64,000 nucleotides of DNA, taken from Ophiura sarsii. Its lineage: Eukaryota > Echinodermata > Ophiuroidea > Amphilepidida > Ophiuridae. The stretch lies in NCBI GenBank assembly GCA_035610835.1, contig CM069457.1:15904149-15968148 (forward strand), given 5' to 3'. The position numbers and the translations under genes were made by a program. The notes below the pieces were generated by a model, which had not been told where the DNA came from, ran no database searches, and saw nothing but the letters and a program-made list of their open reading frames with translations. Of the stretch, positions 30,800 to 44,655 are shown in pieces. Within the stretch, counting starts at the first letter, position 1. Each line of letters opens with the position of its first letter.

Positions 30800-33572
30800 A
30801 ATCTTGGAAAAAAGTCCTTGGAACGCGAACGCTGAGCTGAGCACACGTGCTGGGTATTGTGTGCATGTATTGATACTTAGTGTCTTCTGTTATAAACGGA
30901 AATTGTTCAAATGAGCTTTTTACTTCCCCACCCCCCATCGATCAATGTTGGGACACTCTGGCAAGCTGCAGGAGCCACTGGCCTTGGTCAACATTGTACG
31001 GGGGAGTGGGGGTGACACTTGTCCGTTAATCACACGCAAGTGTTCCAAGACTTTTTTCCAGGATTGTATAAGAGGAATGCAAAATATTTGATCTAAATTT
31101 GGTTTTTCTGTCATAAATCAAAAACCGAATGTCGTATGAATCTCATATTACACACGATTTGAGTAAACAATAGGGGCATCACAAATATAATAAAAATGAT
31201 GACAGGGAATTAATTTTATTTAGGGAGTGGTCACTGAAAACAATTATGTATGTCATATTTAACTACAATTTGACCCGTTTCTTGATCCCGCGCGTAATAA
31301 TCTGATGTTTATAAATCAATAAATCAAAAGTATAAAGTTCTTGCTGAGAAATTAACATGTTTATACTTTTAATAATGTTATCACATTGCCTATTTGTTTG
31401 TTATTTGAAATATGAAACTATACATTTACACTTTCCACGCGACAGGTGTCTGCAGACGACAATCCAAAATTGCACAAAATGTTTCAAAAACGTCAAAATT
31501 ATTGAATGTCATTTTACCAATATTTGGAATCACCTTATGAAATGCATTCAAATAAGTACAAACGTGCCTATTATTAGTTCAGTTATCCTTGAGATAGACA
31601 TAAAAGTTAGACAAATCTGTTTTGTACCGTGGTTAAACCAATAGCCGCGTTGAAAGTGTTAACATTTGCCGAGCAGTAAACGTTTATTTGCAATACTATT
31701 CCTATCTATTGAAGATAGCTCATAACAGAAAAAAAGGAAAAAAGCCACGCCATGAAAGCGACTCGAACCAACGCCAAGCAGGCTATGAACAGATAAAGGG
31801 TGCCAACGAACGCTCCTATCCACTCGGCCAAGCGGTCAGTGCTTACACAAGCGTGGATTTGTTTTATTATACATGTTATAGTAATGCATTATTGCAAAGT
31901 GTCACACACTTTACAACAGTTTACCATCAGTTTACCATTGGGACATTTTGCTTAAAATAGGCAATTAAACGGTTTTTTCATACTGCCTTTGAGTTATCAA
32001 GATATACATATGTGTTAGCTATACCAATCATGCATGTTGTAACTCCGAAATATAAGCCGCATTGGTCACATCTACGCATTTTGATAACAGTTTACCATTT
32101 AAAATGAAAACAAAATATGTATAATAATATTATACTATAGAAACGACGGTAAAGTGTTCAATGAACACGCGTTTCAAGTCAACACTTTACCATGCACTTT
32201 ACCATACACTTTACCATTACGGTCCCAACTCGTCTGATGATTTCTTTGTGAATAAAGCTAAATTCATTTATCGCAGCGCTATTTTAATCAATAAATACAA
32301 TAAAATATACTACTTAAATGGTTTATTTATGTATTCACGTATATTATATATTACTTAAATGGTTAATGTATTCACTTATTTAGTTGTTTGGGTTGTTTTT
32401 GAGGATGAGATTGAACTGAAGGCCTATAGATAATATTATCGTCGTGCTTACTCATCTGACTCATTAGCTCAGTTGACTAGAACGCTGGTCTATAACCATC
32501 CAGAGGTCCCAGGTTCAAATCCTGGATGGGCAATTTCTTTTACTGACTATCATTTATAATTTGTGGAGTAAGAAGAAACATTTACTCATCATCCAACCAT
32601 GTCCAACTATTGTTTTTCCAATTATTTTCAAATATTTCCAAAAAATAAATGCCGACAGTTTTGAAAAAAAATGTGTAAGAAAAAAGAGTAATATTTGAAA
32701 AAGCCATAAAATAAGGGTTTGTGAATAACGTGTCGGGAAAAAATACCAGCAATTTCAAAATGTTCAAAATAAATTCCAAAAACTGTAGGCAAAAACACCC
32801 TTTGACAATTTGAGCCAAAAAATATTGGTTAATATTAATATGTGGAAATGTAGAACTAAATCCAAATGTAGTTTTTCAAAAATTCTTTTGAATAAAAACA
32901 GCCCAAAAAGTGTACGTATAGGCCTATGAACATTCGAGCAGAAAAAAAGGGTTTTGAAAAAAGGTGTTTTTCTTGCATTTTTTCTTGGTGATTATTGGGC
33001 CGGGGGATTCATCGTCCCTTTGCAACACAAGTGATGCAAAACAACAACCGCAAATAAAAAAAATACATAATAACAGATGGGCATATGAATAATGAGCATC
33101 TATTATTATATTACAACCCGTTAATGCAATACGAAAGATAGCTGTCGAATTTGTCAAACAGAAGTTACTGCTATCTACTGAAGATAGTTATTTACAAGTA
33201 GGCCTAAGTTGTTTTACAATTATTTGTGTTACTTTCAACCCTATATATAGATTCCGTTACTTTTAGATACTCTTTTGCATATCTAACAATACATGAATAA
33301 CTCTCGTAGGAGTATCTGAAAACGCCACATTATGCATTGCAATAATGGCCAATTATTATACATCTTCGAAATGCATTAGTTAGTATAGGGAATTGGTTTC
33401 ACTGAACGTTCCCGTATTAAATGAATGTCTTTATTTAAAAAAAATACTGGGGATGCCAAGCCTATGGTCCCCTGCCAAATACTGTGCAATTTGAGATACA
33501 TGTAACATTTAGTTTTTGAGATGTGATAGAAAAACCAAATTTAGATGATTTGTTTTTGCAATCTGCGTATAT
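30800..33572 (+). repeat. macrosatellite unit 6 (marker c)
   Basis: 2,773 bp. Marker c is GGTTAATG for GGTTTATG near 32362 plus a G-to-A change inside the tRNA-like gene at 32482; both recur together in units 12 and 16. It is of the TTTAAAAAAAA (A8) type near its end. The minus-strand tRNA-like element lies at 31745-31856. Confidence 0.97.
32458..32532 (+). tRNA. tRNA-like gene, unit 6, D-stem variant
   Basis: Differs from the unit 1 copy by one base: GAGC becomes GAAC in the 3' strand of the D stem (position 32482), turning a C-G pair into a C-A mismatch at the edge of the A box. Units 12 and 16 share it. Confidence 0.55.
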
Positions 33573-36337
33573 AATCTTGGAAAAAAGTCCTTGGAACGCG
33601 AACGCTGAGCTGAGCACACGTGCTGGGTATTGTGTGCATGTATTGATACTTAGTGTCTTCTGTTATAAACGGAAATTGTTCAAATGAGCTTTTTACTTCC
33701 CCACCCCCCATCGATCAATGTTGGGACACTCTGGCAAGCTGCAGGAGCCACTGGCCTTGGTCAACATTGTACGGGGGAGTGGGGGTGACACTTGTCCGTT
33801 AATCACACGCAAGTGTTCCAAGACTTTTTTCCAGGATTGTATAAGAGGAATGCAAAATATTTGATCTAAATTTGGTTTTTCTGTCATAAATCAAAAACCG
33901 AATGTCGTATGAATCTCATATTACACACGATTTGAGTAAACAATAGGGGCATCACAAATATAATAAAAATGATGACAGGGAATTAATTTTATTTAGGGAG
34001 TGGTCACTGAAAACAATTATGTATGTCATATTTAACTACAATTTGACCCGTTTCTTGATCCCGCGCGTAATAAGCTGATGTTTATAAATCAATAAATCAA
34101 AAGTATAAAGTTCTTGCTGAGAAATTAACATGTTTATACTTTTAATAATGTTATCACATTGCCTATTTGTTTGTTATTTGAAATATGAAACTATACATTT
34201 ACACTTTCCACGCGACAGGTGTCTGCAGACGACAATCCAAAATTGCACAAAATGTTTCAAAAACGTCAAAATTATTGAATGTCATTTTACCAATATTTGG
34301 AATCACCTTATGAAATGCATTCAAATAAGTACAAACGTGCCTATTATTAGTTCAGTTATCCTTGAGATAGACATAAAAGTTAGACAAATCTGTTTTGTAC
34401 CGTGGTTAAACCAATAGCCGCGTTGAAAGTGTTAACATTTGCCGAGCAGTAAACGTTTATTTGCAATACTATTCCTATCTATTGAAGATAGCTCATAACA
34501 GAAAAAAAGGAAAAAAGCCACGCCATGAAAGCGACTCGAACCAACGCCAAGCAGGCTATGAACAGATAAAGGGTGCCAACGAACGCTCCTATCCACTCGG
34601 ACAAGCGGTCAGTGCTTACACAAGCGTGGATTTGTTTTATTATACATGTTATAGTAATGCATTATTGCAAAGTGTCACACACTTTACAACAGTTTACCAT
34701 CAGTTTACCATTTTGCTTAAAATAGGCAATTAAACGGTTTTTTCATACTGCCTTTGAGTTATCAAGATATACATATGTGTTAGCTATACCAATCATGCAT
34801 GTTGTAACTCCGAAATATAAGCCGCATTGGTCACATCTACGCATTTTGATAACAGTTTACCATTTAAAATGAAAACAAAATATGTATAATAATATTATAC
34901 TATAGAAACGACGGTAAAGTGTTCAATGAACACGCGTTTCAAGTCAACACTTTACCATGCACTTTACCATACACTTTACCATTACGGTCCCAACTCGTCT
35001 GATGATTTCTTTGTGAATAAAGCTAAATTCATTTATCGCAGCGCTATTTTAATCAATAAATACAATAAAATATACTACTTAAATGGTTTATTTATGTATT
35101 CACGTATATTATATATTACTTAAATGGTTTATGTATTCACTTATTTAGTTGTTTGGGTTGTTTTTGAGGATGAGATTGAACTGAAGGCCTATAGATAATA
35201 TTATCGTCGTGCTTACTCATCTGACTCATTAGCTCAGTTGACTAGAGCGCTGGTCTATAACCATCCAGAGGTCCCAGGTTCAAATCCTGGATGGGCAATT
35301 TCTTTTACTGACTATCATTTATAATTTGTGGAGTAAGAAGAAACATTTACTCATCATCCAACCATGTCCAACTATTGTTTTTCCAATTATTTTCAAATAT
35401 TTCCAAAAAATAAATGCCGACAGTTTTGAAAAAAAATGTGTAAGAAAAAAGAGTAATATTTGAAAAAGCCATAAAATAAGGGTTTGTGAATAACGTGTCG
35501 GGAAAAAATACCAGCAATTTCAAAATGTTCAAAATAAATTCCAAAAACTGTAGGCAAAAACACCCTTTGACAATTTGAGCCAAAAAATATTGGTTACTAT
35601 TAATATGTGGAAATGTAGAACTAAATCCAAATGTAGTTTTTCAAAAATTCTTTTGAATAAAAACAGCCCAAAAAGTGTACGTATAGGCCTATGAACATTC
35701 GAGCAGAAAAAAAGGGTTTTGAAAAAAGGTGTTTTTCTTGCATTTTTTCTTGGTGATTATTGGGCCGGGGGATTCATCGTCCCTTTGCAACACAAGTGAT
35801 GCAAAACAACAACCGCAAATAAAAAAAATACATAATAACAGATGGGCATATGAATAATGAGCATCTATTATTATATTACAACTCGTTAATGCAATACGAA
35901 AGATAGCTGTCGAATTTGTCAAACAGAAGTTACTGCTATCTACTGAAGATAGTTATTTACAAGTAGGCCTAAGTTGTTTTACAATTATTTGTGTTACTTT
36001 CAACCCTATATATAGATTCCGTTACTTTTAGATACTCTTTTGCATATCTAACAATACATGAATAACTCTCGTAGGAGTATCTGAAAACGCCACATTATGC
36101 ATTGCAATAATGGCCAATTATTATACATCTTCGAAATGCATTAGTTAGTATAGGGAATTGGTTTCACTGAACGTTCCCGTATTAAATGAATGTCTTTATT
36201 TAAAAAAAATACTGGGGATGCCAAGCCTATGGTCCCCTGCCAAATACTGTGCAATTTGAGATACATGTAACATTTAGTTTTTGAGATGTGATAGAAAAAC
36301 CAAATTTAGATGATTTGTTTTTGCAATCTGCGTATAT
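33573..36337 (+). repeat. macrosatellite unit 7
   Basis: 2,765 bp. An 8-base deletion in TTTACCATTTTGCTT near 34707 accounts for its length. Private substitutions include TAAGCTGATG near 34072, CTCGGACAAGC near 34600, GTTACTATTAAT near 35594 and ACTCGTTAATG near 35882. It is A8 type, like unit 6. The minus-strand tRNA-like element lies at 34518-34629, where the private C-to-A (minus G-to-T) alters the A box. Confidence 0.97.
35223..35297 (+). tRNA. tRNA-like gene, unit 7
   Basis: Identical to the unit 1 copy, although unit 7 is among the most diverged units. Confidence 0.6.
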
Positions 36338-39110
36338 AATCTTGGAAAAAAGTCCTTGGAACGCGAACGCTGAGCTGAGCACACGTGCTGGGTATTGTGT
36401 GCATGTATTGATACTTAGTGTCTTCTGTTATAAACGGAAATTGTTCAAATGAGCTTTTTACTTCCCCACCCCCCATCGATCAATGTTGGGACACTCTGGC
36501 AAGCTGCAGGAGCCACTGGCCTTGGTCAACATTGTACGGGGGAGTGGGGGTGACACTTGTCCGTTAATCACACGCAAGTGTTCCAAGACTTTTTTCCAGG
36601 ATTGTATAAGAGGAATGCAAAATATTTGATCTAAATTTGGTTTTTCTGTCATAAATCAAAAACCGAATGTCGTATGAATCTCATATTACACACGATTTGA
36701 GTAAACAATAGGGGCATCACAAATATAATAAAAATGATGACAGGGAATTAATTTTATTTAGGGAGTGGTCACTGAAAACAATTATGTATGTCATATTTAA
36801 CTACAATTTGACCCGTTTCTTGATCCCGCGCGTAATAATCTGATGTTTATAAATCAATAAATCAAAAGTATAAAGTTCTTGCTGAGAAATTAACATGTTT
36901 ATACTTTTAATAATGTTATCACATTGCCTATTTGTTTGTTATTTGAAATATGAAACTATACATTTACACTTTCCACGCGACAGGTGTCTGCAGACGACAA
37001 TCCAAAATTGCACAAAATGTTTCAAAAACGTCAAAATTATTGAATGTCATTTTACCAATATTTGGAATCACCTTATGAAATGCATTCAAATAAGTACAAA
37101 CGTGCCTATTATTAGTTCAGTTATCCTTGAGATAGACATAAAAGTTAGACAAATCTGTTTTGTACCGTGGTTAAACCAATAGCCGCGTTGAAAGTGTTAA
37201 CATTTGCCGAGCAGTAAACGTTTATTTGCAATACTATTCCTATCTATTGAAGATAGCTCATAACAGAAAAAAAGGAAAAAAGCCACGCCATGAAAGCGAC
37301 TCGAACCAACGCCAAGCAGGCTATGAACAGATAAAGGGTGCCAACGAACGCTCCTATCCACTCGGCCAAGCGGTCAGTGCTTACACAAGCGTGGATTTGT
37401 TTTATTATACATGTTATAGTAATGCATTATTGCAAAGTGTCACACACTTTACAACAGTTTACCATCAGTTTACCATTGGGACATTTTGCTTAAAATAGGC
37501 AATTAAACGGTTTTTTCATACTGCCTTTGAGTTATCAAGATATACATATGTGTTAGCTATACCAATCATGCATGTTGTAACTCCGAAATATAAGCCGCAT
37601 TGGTCACATCTACGCATTTTGATAACAGTTTACCATTTAAAATGAAAACAAAATATGTATAATAATATTATACTATAGAAACGACGGTAAAGTGTTCAAT
37701 GAACACGCGTTTCAAGTCAACACTTTACCATGCACTTTACCATACACTTTACCATTACGGTCCCAACTCGTCTGATGATTTCTTTGTGAATAAAGCTAAA
37801 TTCATTTATCGCAGCGCTATTTTAATCAATAAATACAATAAAATATACTACTTAAATGGTTTATTTATGTATTCACGTATATTATATATTACTTAAATGG
37901 TTTATGTATTCACTTATTTAGTTGTTTGGGTTGTTTTTGAGGATGAGATTGAACTGAAGGCCTATAGATAATATTATCGTCGTGCTTACTCATCTGACTC
38001 ATTAGCTCAGTTGACTAGAGCGCTGGTCTATAACCATCCAGAGGTCCCAGGTTCAAATCCTGGATGGGCAATTTCTTTTACTGACTATCATTTATAATTT
38101 GTGGAGTAAGAAGAAACATTTACTCATCATCCAACCATGTCCAACTATTGTTTTTCCAATTATTTTCAAATATTTCCAAAAAATAAATGCCGACAGTTTT
38201 GAAAAAAAATGTGTAAGAAAAAAGAGTAATATTTGAAAAAGCCATAAAATAAGTGTTTGTGAATAACGTGTCGGGAAAAAATACCAGCAATTTCAAAATG
38301 TTCAAAATAAATTCCAAAAACTGTAGGCAAAAACACCCTTTGACAATTTGAGCCAAAAAATATTGGTTAATATTAATATGTGGAAATGTAGAACTAAATC
38401 CAAATGTAGTTTTTCAAAAATTCTTTTGAATAAAAACAGCCCAAAAAGTGTACGTATAGGCCTATGAACATTCGAGCAGAAAAAAAGGGTTTTGAAAAAA
38501 GGTGTTTTTCTTGCATTTTTTCTTGGTGATTATTGGGCCGGGGGATTCATCGTCCCTTTGCAACACAAGTGATGCAAAACAACAACCGCAAATAAAAAAA
38601 ATACATAATAACAGATGGGCATATGAATAATGAGCATCTATTATTATATTACAACCCGTTAATGCAATACGAAAGATAGCTGTCGAATTTGTCAAACAGA
38701 AGTTACTGCTATCTACTGAAGATAGTTATTTACAAGTAGGCCTAAGTTGTTTTACAATTATTTGTGTTACTTTCAACCCTATATATAGATTCCGTTACTT
38801 TTAGATACTCTTTTGCATATCTAACAATACATGAATAACTCTCGTAGGAGTATCTGAAAACGCCACATTATGCATTGCAATAATGGCCAATTATTATACA
38901 TCTTCGAAATGCATTAGTTAGTATAGGGAATTGGTTTCACTGAACGTTCCCGTATTAAATGAATGTCTTTATTTTAAAAAAATACTGGGGATGCCAAGCC
39001 TATGGTCCCCTGCCAAATACTGTGCAATTTGAGATACATGTAACATTTAGTTTTTGAGATGTGATAGAAAAACCAAATTTAGATGATTTGTTTTTGCAAT
39101 CTGCGTATAT
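36338..39110 (+). repeat. macrosatellite unit 8
   Basis: 2,773 bp, T4A7 type, one private change AAGTGTTTGTG near 38252. The minus-strand tRNA-like element lies at 37283-37394. Confidence 0.97.
37996..38070 (+). tRNA. tRNA-like gene, unit 8
   Basis: Identical to the unit 1 copy. Confidence 0.6.
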
Positions 39111-41882
39111 AATCTTGGAAAAAAGTCCTTGGAACGCGAACGCTGAGCTGAGCACACGTGCTGGGTATTGTGTGCATGTATTGATACTTAGTGTCTTCTG
39201 TTATAAACGGAAATTGTTCAAATGAGCTTTTTACTTCCCCACCCCCCATCGATCAATGTTGGGACACTCTGGCAAGCTGCAGGAGCCACTGGCCTTGGTC
39301 AACATTGTACGGGGGAGTGGGGGTGACACTTGTCCGTTAATCACACGCAAGTGTTCCAAGACTTTTTTCCAGGATTGTATAAGAGGAATGCAAAATATTT
39401 GATCTAAATTTGGTTTTTCTGTCATAAATCAAAAACCGAATGTCGTATGAATCTCATATTACACACGATTTGAGTAAACAATAGGGGCATCACAAATATA
39501 ATAAAAATGATGACAGGGAATTAATTTTATTTAGGGAGTGGTCACTGAAAACAATTATGTATGTCATATTTAACTACAATTTGACCCGTTTCTTGATCCC
39601 GCGCGTAATAATCTGATGTTTATAAATCAATAAATCAAAAGTATAAAGTTCTTGCTGAGAAATTAACATGTTTATACTTTTAATAATGTTATCACATTGC
39701 CTATTTGTTTGTTATTTGAAATATGAAACTATACATTTACACTTTCCACGCGACAGGTGTCTGCAGACGACAATCCAAAATTGCACAAAATGTTTCAAAA
39801 ACGTCAAAATTATTGAATGTCATTTTACCAATATTTGGAATCACCTTATGAAATGCATTCAAATAAGTACAAACGTGCCTATTATTAGTTCAGTTATCCT
39901 TGAGATAGACATAAAAGTTAGACAAATCTGTTTTGTACCGTGGTTAAACCAATAGCCGCGTTGAAAGTGTTAACATTTGCCGAGCAGTAAACGTTTATTT
40001 GCAATACTATTCCTATCTATTGAAGATAGCTCATAACAGAAAAAAAGGAAAAAAGCCACGCCATGAAAGCGACTCGAACCAACGCCAAGCAGGCTATGAA
40101 CAGATAAAGGGTGCCAACGAACGCTCCTATCCACTCGGCCAAGCGGTCAGTGCTTACACAAGCGTGGATTTGTTTTATTATACATGTTATAGTAATGCAT
40201 TATTGCAAAGTGTCACACACTTTACAACAGTTTACCATCAGTTTACCATTGGGACATTTTGCTTAAAATAGGCAATTAAACGGTTTTTTCATACTGCCTT
40301 TGAGTTATCAAGATATACATATGTGTTAGCTATACCAATCATGCATGTTGTAACTCCGAAATATAAGCCGCATTGGTCACATCTACGCATTTTGATAACA
40401 GTTTACCATTTAAAATGAAAACAAAATATGTATAATAATATTATACTATAGAAACGACGGTAAAGTGTTCAATGAACACGCGTTTCAAGTCAACACTTTA
40501 CCATGCACTTTACCATACACTTTACCATTACGGTCCCAACTCGTCTGATGATTTCTTTGTGAATAAAGCTAAATTCATTTATCGCAGCGCTATTTTAATC
40601 AATAAATACAATAAAATATACTACTTAAATGGTTTATTTATGTATTCACGTATATTATATATTACTTAAATGGTTTATGTATTCACTTATTTAGTTGTTT
40701 GGGTTGTTTTTGAGGATGAGATTGAACTGAAGGCCTATAGATAATATTATCGTCGTGCTTACTCATCTGACTCATTAGCTCAGTTGACTAGAGCGCTGGT
40801 CTATAACCATCCAGAGGTCCCAGGTTCAAATCCTGGATGGGCAATTTCTTTTACTGACTATCATTTATAATTTGTGGAGTAAGAAGAAACATTTACTCAT
40901 CATCCAACCATGTCCAACTATTGTTTTTCCAATTATTTTCAAATATTTCCAAAAAATAAATGCCGACAGTTTTGAAAAAAAATGTGTAAGACAAAAGAGT
41001 AATATTTGAAAAAGCCATAAAATAAGGGTTTGTGAATAACGTGTCGGGAAAAAATACCAGCAATTTCAAAATGTTCAAAATAAATTCCAAAAACTGTAGG
41101 CAAAAACACCCTTTGACAATTTGAGCCAAAAAATATTGGTTAATATTAATATGTGGAAATGTAGAACTAAATCCAAATGTAGTTTTTCAAAAATTCTTTT
41201 GAATAAAAACAGCCCAAAAAGTGTACGTATAGGCCTATGAACATTCGAGCAGAAAAAAAGGGTTTTGAAAAAAGGTGTTTTTCTTGCATTTTTTCTTGGT
41301 GATTATTGGGCCGGGGGATTCATCGTCCCTTTGCAACACAAGTGATGCAAAACAACAACCGCAAATAAAAAAAAACATAATAACAGATGGGCATATGAAT
41401 AATGAGCATCTATTATTATATTACAACCCGTTAATGCAATACGAAAGATAGCTGTCGAATTTGTCAAACAGAAGTTACTGCTATCTACTGAAGATAGTTA
41501 TTTACAAGTAGGCCTAAGTTGTTTTACAATTATTTGTGTTACTTTCAACCCTATATATAGATTCCGTTACTTTTAGATACTCTTTTGCATATCTAACAAT
41601 ACATGAATAACTCTCGTAGGAGTATCTGAAAACGCCACATTATGCATTGCAATAATGGCCAATTATTATACATCTTCGAAATGCATTAGTTAGTATAGGG
41701 AATTGGTTTCACTGAACGTTCCCGTATTAAATGAATGTCTTTATTTTAAAAAAATACTGGGGATGCCAAGCCTATGGTCCCCTGCCAAATACTGTGCAAT
41801 TTGAGATACATGTAACATTTAGTTTTTGAGATGTGATAGAAAAACCAAATTTAGATGATTTGTTTTTGCAATCTGCGTATAT
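39111..41882 (+). repeat. macrosatellite unit 9 (marker a)
   Basis: 2,772 bp. It carries marker a (AAGACAAAAG near 40988), as units 4 and 15 do, and T4A7. One base is lost in AAATAAAAAAAAACATAAT near 41372, which removes a 77-codon minus frame present in other units. The minus-strand tRNA-like element lies at 40056-40167. Confidence 0.97.
40769..40843 (+). tRNA. tRNA-like gene, unit 9
   Basis: Identical to the unit 1 copy. Confidence 0.6.
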
Positions 41883-44655
41883 AATCTTGGAAAAAAGTCC
41901 TTGGAACGCGAACGCTGAGCTGAGCACACGTGCTGGGTATTGTGTGCATGTATTGATACTTAGTGTCTTCTGTTATAAACGGAAATTGTTCAAATGAGCT
42001 TTTTACTTCCCCACCCCCCATCGATCAATGTTGGGACACTCTGGCAAGCTGCAGGAGCCACTGGCCTTGGTCAACATTGTACGGGGGAGTGGGGGTGACA
42101 CTTGTCCGTTAATCACACGCAAGTGTTCCAAGACTTTTTTCCAGGATTGTATAAGAGGAATGCAAAATATTTGATCTAAATTTGGTTTTTCTGTCATAAA
42201 TCAAAAACCGAATGTCGTATGAATCTCATATTACACACGATTTGAGTAAACAATAGGGGCATCACAAATATAATAAAAATGATGACAGGGAATTAATTTT
42301 ATTTAGGGAGTGGTCACTGAAAACAATTATGTATGTCATATTTAACTACAATTTGACCCGTTTCTTGATCCCGCGCGTAATAATCTGATGTTTATAAATC
42401 AATAAATCAAAAGTATAAAGTTCTTGCTGAGAAATTAACATGTTTATACTTTTAATAATGTTATCACATTGCCTATTTGTTTGTTATTTGAAATATGAAA
42501 CTATACATTTACACTTTCCACGCGACAGGTGTCTGCAGACGACAATCCAAAATTGCACAAAATGTTTCAAAAACGTCAAAATTATTGAATGTCATTTTAC
42601 CAATATTTGGAATCACCTTATGAAATGCATTCAAATAAGTACAAACGTGCCTATTATTAGTTCAGTTATCCTTGAGATAGACATAAAAGTTAGACAAATC
42701 TGTTTTGTACCGTGGTTAAACCAATAGCCGCGTTGAAAGTGTTAACATTTGCCGAGCAGTTAACGTTTATTTGCAATACTATTCCTATCTATTGAAGATA
42801 GCTCATAACAGAAAAAAAGGAAAAAAGCCACGCCATGAAAGCGACTCGAACCAACGCCAAGCAGGCTATGAACAGATAAAGGGTGCCAACGAACGCTCCT
42901 ATCCACTCGGCCAAGCGGTCAGTGCTTACACAAGCGTGGATTTGTTTTATTATACATGTTATAGTAATGCATTATTGCAAAGTGTCACACACTTTACAAC
43001 AGTTTACCATCAGTTTACCATGTTGACATTTTGCTTAAAATAGGCAATTAAACGGTTTTTTCATACTGCCTTTGAGTTATCAAGATATACATATGTGTTA
43101 GCTATACCAATCATGCATGTTGTAACTCCGAAATATAAGCCGCATTGGTCACATCTACGCATTTTGATAACAGTTTACCATTTAAAATGAAAACAAAATA
43201 TGTATAATAATATTATACTATAGAAACGACGGTAAAGTGTTCAATGAACACGCGTTTCAAGTCAACACTTTACCATGCACTTTACCATACACTTTACCAT
43301 TACGGTCCCAACTCGTCTGATGATTTCTTTGTGAATAAAGCTAAATTCATTTATCGCAGCGCTATTTTAATCAATAAATACAATAAAATATACTACTTAA
43401 ATGGTTTATTTATGTATTCACGTATATTATATATTACTTAAATGGTTTATGTATTCACTTATTTAGTTGTTTGGGTTGTTTTTGAGGATGAGATTGAACT
43501 GAAGGCCTATAGATAATATTATCGTCGTGCTTACTCATCTGACTCATTAGCTCAGTTGACTAGAGCGCTGGTCTATAACCATCCAGAGGTCCCAGGTTCA
43601 AATCCTGGATGGGCAATTTCTTTTACTGACTATCATTTATAATTTGTGGAGTAAGAAGAAACATTTACTCATCATCCAACCATGTCCAACTATTGTTTTT
43701 CCAATTATTTTCAAATATTTCCAAAAAATAAATGCCGACAGTTTTGAAAAAAAATGTGTAAGAAAAAAGAGTAATATTTGAAAAAGCCATAAAATAAGGG
43801 TTTGTGAATAACGTGTCGGGAAAAAATACCAGCAATTTCAAAATGTTCAAAATAAATTCCAAAAACTGTAGGCAAAAACACCCTTTGACAATTTGAGCCA
43901 AAAAATATTGGTTAATATTAATATGTGGAAATGTAGAACTAAATCCAAATGTAGTTTTTCAAAAATTCTTTTGAATAAAAACAGCCCAAAAAGTGTACGT
44001 ATAGGCCTATGAACATTCGAGCAGAAAAAAAGGGTTTTGAAAAAAGGTGTTTTTCTTGCATTTTTTCTTGGTGATTATTGGGCCGGGGGATTCATCGTCC
44101 CTTTGCAACACAAGTGATGCAAAACAACAACCGCAAATAAAAAAAATACATAATAACAGATGGGCATATGAATAATGAGCATCTATTATTATATTACAAC
44201 CCGTTAATGCAATACGAAAGATAGCTGTCGAATTTGTCAAACAGAAGTTACTGCTATCTACTGAAGATAGTTATTTACAAGTAGGCCTAAGTTGTTTTAC
44301 AATTATTTGTGTTACTTTCAACCCTATATATAGATTCCGTTACTTTTAGATACTCTTTTGCATATCTAACAATACATGAATAACTCTCGTAGGAGTGTCT
44401 GAAAACGCCACATTATGCATTGCAATAATGGCCAATTATTATACATCTTCGAAATGCATTAGTTAGTATAGGGAATTGGTTTCACTGAACGTTCCCGTAT
44501 TAAATGAATGTCTTTATTTTAAAAAAATACTGGGGATGCCAAGCCTATGGTCCCCTGCCAAATACTGTGCAATTTGAGATACATGTAACATTTAGTTTTT
44601 GAGATGTGATAGAAAAACCAAATTTAGATGATTTGTTTTTGCAATCTGCGTATAT
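41883..44655 (+). repeat. macrosatellite unit 10 (marker b)
   Basis: 2,773 bp. It has both b substitutions (CAGTTAACG near 42759 and GTGTCTG near 44396) plus ACCATGTTGACAT near 43018, which only unit 11 shares. T4A7 type. The minus-strand tRNA-like element lies at 42828-42939. Confidence 0.97.
43541..43615 (+). tRNA. tRNA-like gene, unit 10
   Basis: Identical to the unit 1 copy. Confidence 0.6.
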
